A stretch of 64,000 nt of DNA from CAWJJM01 sp963843275. GTDB taxonomy: Bacteria > Acidobacteriota > Thermoanaerobaculia > Multivoradales > JBCCEF01. The DNA lies in the NCBI GenBank assembly GCA_963843275.1, contig CAWJJM010000004.1, positions 62,001 to 126,000 on the forward strand, written 5' to 3'. The notes beneath the pieces were generated by a model, which was given only the letters and a program-made list of their open reading frames with translations, had not been told where the DNA came from and ran no database searches. How positions within the stretch are numbered: position 1 is the first letter of the stretch; each line of letters opens with the position of its first letter. Shown here in pieces: positions 61,638 to 64,000 of the stretch. Both the position numbers and the translations under genes were made by a program.

Positions 61638-62543
61638 ATGCTGAACCATCTTGTCAAGGCAGGGAAGGGCAAACGCGGCCCGCTTGCCCTGGTGCTCCTT
61701 CTTGCGATCGGCATGGTCGGCCTGCCGTCAGGGCCGGCCTGTGCGTCGCAGTGCGTCGCAGCCGACGACGGTTTCGAGCAGTCCGTGGCGCTCGATTCCG
61801 AGCTTCTCGCGGGGTTCCGGTACGTCCCCAAGAAGATCCACCTGGTCGCCGATGTGCTGATCAGCGTGGAGTATCCCGCAGTACCCGCTGAAGGATGGTC
61901 CACCGCCGCCCGGTACGAGTTCTGGCGCGATGGCGAACGGTTCCGCGCTTCCTCGACCAGAAACAACCCGCTCACCCCCCTGGCCTCCGATGCGACGATC
62001 GCTTGGGACGGGGTCACCCTCCAGTACTGGGATCATTCTATGAACCTGCTGCACTTGACCCAGGGATTGCCGGGGGATCTTGCGCTCGCCCTGCCCAATC
62101 CGCTTCTGCTCCCGGCGATTGTCCTCTCTGGTGACGTCAGCGGAACGGTGCACCAGTGGTTGCCGGAAGGGGGCCGGCTCGAGAGCTCGGACATCGAGCC
62201 GTGGATGGCTTCCTCTCGGGACGTCCGCGTGCTCGCACCGGTGGCGGATCCACGAACGATCTCCAGGGTCGAGATCAGGGCACCCGTCAGCGGCGCCCTG
62301 ATGGCCGAGCTCGACCTGTTCGACGACCACGAAGAAACGACTTCTGGCGCGGGCTGGCGCTTCCCACGCACGATGGACCTGACGGTCTACCCGAACGAGC
62401 CCACCGCGGGAGGGGCGATCTGGCGTTCGCGTTTCGTGATCAGCCTCCTCGAGGTAGGGCGCGACGTACCGCCGGCGCTCTTCGATCTGCTGAACGAACC
62501 GATCGCTCACATCGTGGACGAATCGGGACGATCACTCCGCTAG
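61638..62543 (+). CDS. Exported protein of unknown function (301 aa)
   Basis: The protein has a signal peptide (LALVLLLAIGMVGLPSGPACAS). The mature part begins as a strand-rich region: FEQSVALDSELLAGFRYVPKKIHLVADVLISVEY, AARYEFWRDGERFRASS, ATIAWDGVTLQYWDHS. The second half has SRVEIRAPVSGALMAELDLFDD and closes with VGRDVPPALFDLLNEP. It looks like a single beta-sandwich or LolA-like fold; no family recognised. The ATG at 61638 is chosen for its GAGGAAA ribosome-binding site and signal peptide; a longer start at 61518 is less likely. Codon use is slightly less GC-rich than most of the window. Confidence 0.75.
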   Translation: MLNHLVKAGKGKRGPLALVLLLAIGMVGLPSGPACASQCVAADDGFEQSVALDSELLAGFRYVPKKIHLVADVLISVEYPAVPAEGWSTAARYEFWRDGERFRASSTRNNPLTPLASDATIAWDGVTLQYWDHSMNLLHLTQGLPGDLALALPNPLLLPAIVLSGDVSGTVHQWLPEGGRLESSDIEPWMASSRDVRVLAPVADPRTISRVEIRAPVSGALMAELDLFDDHEETTSGAGWRFPRTMDLTVYPNEPTAGGAIWRSRFVISLLEVGRDVPPALFDLLNEPIAHIVDESGRSLR

Positions 62544-62649
62544 CTAGGAGGGTGTCTCCGAGACCGTCTCGAGCTCGCGGCGCGGTGGTGGACGTGGGTC
62601 CGGATACGAGCAACGCGAGGAGGGACGCCGAGGCGTCCGTGGGTCTCCG

Positions 62650-63207
62650 ATGACTTTGGATTCCCGACACGAGGGTCGGCCCGAAAGTCCGTGGATTCTG
62701 GCTGGGAGTCTGGTGCTCCTGGCGCTGATCTCGAGCTGCTCGGCTTCGCGGCCAGCCGATCGCCCGGGAGCTGCCGCGGTCGGCTGCCGCCGCGTCCTTC
62801 ATGCGGCACCGCTGGAGCCGGGCGTGGGCTTCGGGGGGCTGCGGGTCGGAATGTCCCGCGCCGAGGTCGAGGCGCTCGTCGGTCCGCCCGAACGGAAGAT
62901 GGGAGACAACGCCTGGGAGTACCTGACCTGTGGCTTCGGGCTCGTTTTCGGACACGACCACCGGGTCGACGCCCTGCTGGCCGGCGGCGATCCCATGCTC
63001 AACGAACGCTTCACCGTCGAGACCGACGACGGGCTCGGCATCGGCAGCTCCCGCGAACAGATCGTGCGGATCTTCGGTCCGCCGCAGTCGACCAGCTCGG
63101 AGGGGCAGATGCTGTACTACGACGTCGAGGGGATCGTCTGGGGCCTGACGGACGACCGCGTCTTTCAGATCATGATCCGGCGCTCGCGACCCGATCTCGC
63201 GCGCTGA
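62650..63207 (+). CDS. BamE/SmpA-like lipoprotein
   Basis: The 185-aa protein has a lipobox ALISSCSA and a SmpA/OmlA-type repeat pair. The first is FGGLRVGMSRAEVEALVGPPERKMGDNAWEYL, the second LGIGSSREQIVRIFGPPQSTSS, ending with a LYYDVEGIVWGLTDDRVFQIMI strand. The GMSRAEVEALVGPP core is diagnostic of the BamE-like fold. True BamE has one such unit; here there appear to be two half-units. An outer-membrane role is plausible. It is co-directional with the secreted protein upstream, 106 bp away. Confidence 0.8.
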   Translation: MTLDSRHEGRPESPWILAGSLVLLALISSCSASRPADRPGAAAVGCRRVLHAAPLEPGVGFGGLRVGMSRAEVEALVGPPERKMGDNAWEYLTCGFGLVFGHDHRVDALLAGGDPMLNERFTVETDDGLGIGSSREQIVRIFGPPQSTSSEGQMLYYDVEGIVWGLTDDRVFQIMIRRSRPDLAR

Positions 63208-63249
63208 GGGCTTGGCGGGGGTCTGGAGAGCGTCGAGCTCGGCGCTCGC

Positions 63250-64000
63250 TCAATCCGGCGGAGCGTCCCCGCCGTACGTCGCGTCCTCGGTGACCCCTTT
63301 CGCGGCCAGGGCCTCGGCGCGGGCCCGGGCCGCCTCGCCCTCGCGGCGCGCCGCCTCCGCGTCCCACTCCCCCGGCGGCAGCACCCAACCGGCGAGGTTG
63401 CGCAGCACCAGGTCGGCGAGCAGGGCGACGTGGTCGGGCCGGTCGTTGAGGCAGGGGATGTAGCGGTAGCCCGCCGGCGGCCCGCCCGCCTCCTCCCAGA
63501 AGTGGCGGTTGAGGCCGTCGAGCTCCTCGAGCGTCTCCAGGCAGTCGGCGGAGAAGGCCGGGCTGACGACGTCGAGACGGCGGACGCCGGCGCGGGCCAT
63601 CGCCTGGACCGTCTTGTCGGTGTAGGGCTTGAGCCACTCCTCGCGGCCGAAGCGGCTCTGGAAGGCGACCACCCAGCAGTCGTCGGGCAACCCCAGGAGC
63701 TCGGCGGTGCGGCGGGCGGTCTCGTGGCAGAAGCAGTGGTAGGGATCGCCGGCCTCGAAGTAGCGCCGCGGCACGCCGTGGAAGGAGAACAGCAGGCGCT
63801 CGGGCGCGCCGCCCTGGCGCTCCCAGAGCTCGCGGATCGACCGCGCCAGCGCCTCGATGTAGGCCGGCTCGTCGTGGTAGCCGTGGATCGTCCGCAGGTC
63901 GGGGATCCAGCGCCAGCGGGTGAGCTCGGCGGCCAGGGCGTCGAAACTCGACGCCGTCGTGGCGGCCGAGTACTGCGGGTAGAGAGGGAAGAAAAGCAGC
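63250..64000 (-). CDS. hemH: Ferrochelatase HemH, C-terminal part
   Basis: Ferrochelatase inserts Fe(II) into protoporphyrin or coproporphyrin. The gene runs off the right edge; 250 codons are visible. PLYPQYSAATTAS at the visible start is a ferrochelatase signature. LLFSFHGVPRRYFEAGDPYHC carries the catalytic His in FSFHG. FQSRFGREEWLKPYTDKTV and VVSPAFSADCLETLEELDGLN (with the conserved acidic residues) follow. The C-terminus has an extension of about 45 residues rich in Ala/Glu beyond the usual end. Confidence 0.93.
   Translation of the reverse strand, partial: LLFFPLYPQYSAATTASSFDALAAELTRWRWIPDLRTIHGYHDEPAYIEALARSIRELWERQGGAPERLLFSFHGVPRRYFEAGDPYHCFCHETARRTAELLGLPDDCWVVAFQSRFGREEWLKPYTDKTVQAMARAGVRRLDVVSPAFSADCLETLEELDGLNRHFWEEAGGPPAGYRYIPCLNDRPDHVALLADLVLRNLAGWVLPPGEWDAEAARREGEAARARAEALAAKGVTEDATYGGDAPPD

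Overview
The window is about 64 kb of very GC-rich, densely coded chromosome from a Gram-negative bacterium. The Gram-negative call rests on an outer-membrane barrel protein, many lipobox signal peptides, a BamE-like lipoprotein and an OPT transporter. The gene set includes futalosine-route menaquinone synthesis, an MglA/roadblock pair, DUF4388, an IPTL-CTERM protein and several large secreted proteins of a type frequent in Acidobacteriota. Acidobacteriota (Thermoanaerobaculia/Holophagae-like) is my best guess; this is inference, because no rRNA or other marker is present.

Layout. 1-5.2 kb (minus strand): an envelope operon with a TPR lipoprotein, a 244-aa exported protein, a 980-aa protease/propeller/beta-barrel fusion and two MBL-fold hydrolases. 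5.3-15.5 kb: dprA, topA (inverted), trmFO, xerC, hslV, hslU, which is the classic Firmicutes dprA-topA-trmFO-xerC-hslVU order. 15.5-22.6 kb: FN3 lipoprotein, dapF, glycosyltransferase, a secreted metzincin with duplicated C-terminal domains, FmdB zinc ribbon, DUF4388. 22.7-25.4 kb: moeA, a selenocysteine tRNA (selC, anticodon UCA), a lipoprotein and mobA, a molybdenum/selenium neighbourhood. 25.4-32.7 kb: secreted protein, membrane GGDEF cyclase, methyltransferase, P1 peptidase and two paralogous secreted proteins. 32.9-36.0 kb: an SxtJ / NodU-type carbamoyltransferase / DUF5989 cassette like that of saxitoxin clusters, then a DUF2318-like protein. 36.0-42.1 kb: roadblock, mglA, TPR protein, yvcK, glmU, glmS. 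42.2-53.1 kb: sulfatase-fold lipoprotein, membrane MutS-like ATPase, aldo/keto reductase, methyltransferase, PqqD-like protein, OPT transporter, pepD, ubiX. 53.2-61.1 kb: small basic protein, ubiA (mqnP-like), mqnE, deoxynucleoside kinase, lipocalin-like and SRPBCC proteins, panB-panC-panD, membrane protein, thiG. 61.1-64 kb: a lower-GC stretch with a secreted protein, a BamE-like lipoprotein and the end of hemH.

Two window-wide points. First, trmFO, xerC, hslV, hslU, the carbamoyltransferase, glmU and glmS are broken by single-base shifts while protein similarity continues across frames. Many shifts have one signature: an extra G splitting CC, or an extra C splitting GG. I read these as sequencing or assembly errors and annotate the genes as whole. 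Second, several genes have a TANNNT -10 element only 8-11 nt before the start codon and no Shine-Dalgarno sequence, which suggests leaderless transcription alongside normal SD-led genes.
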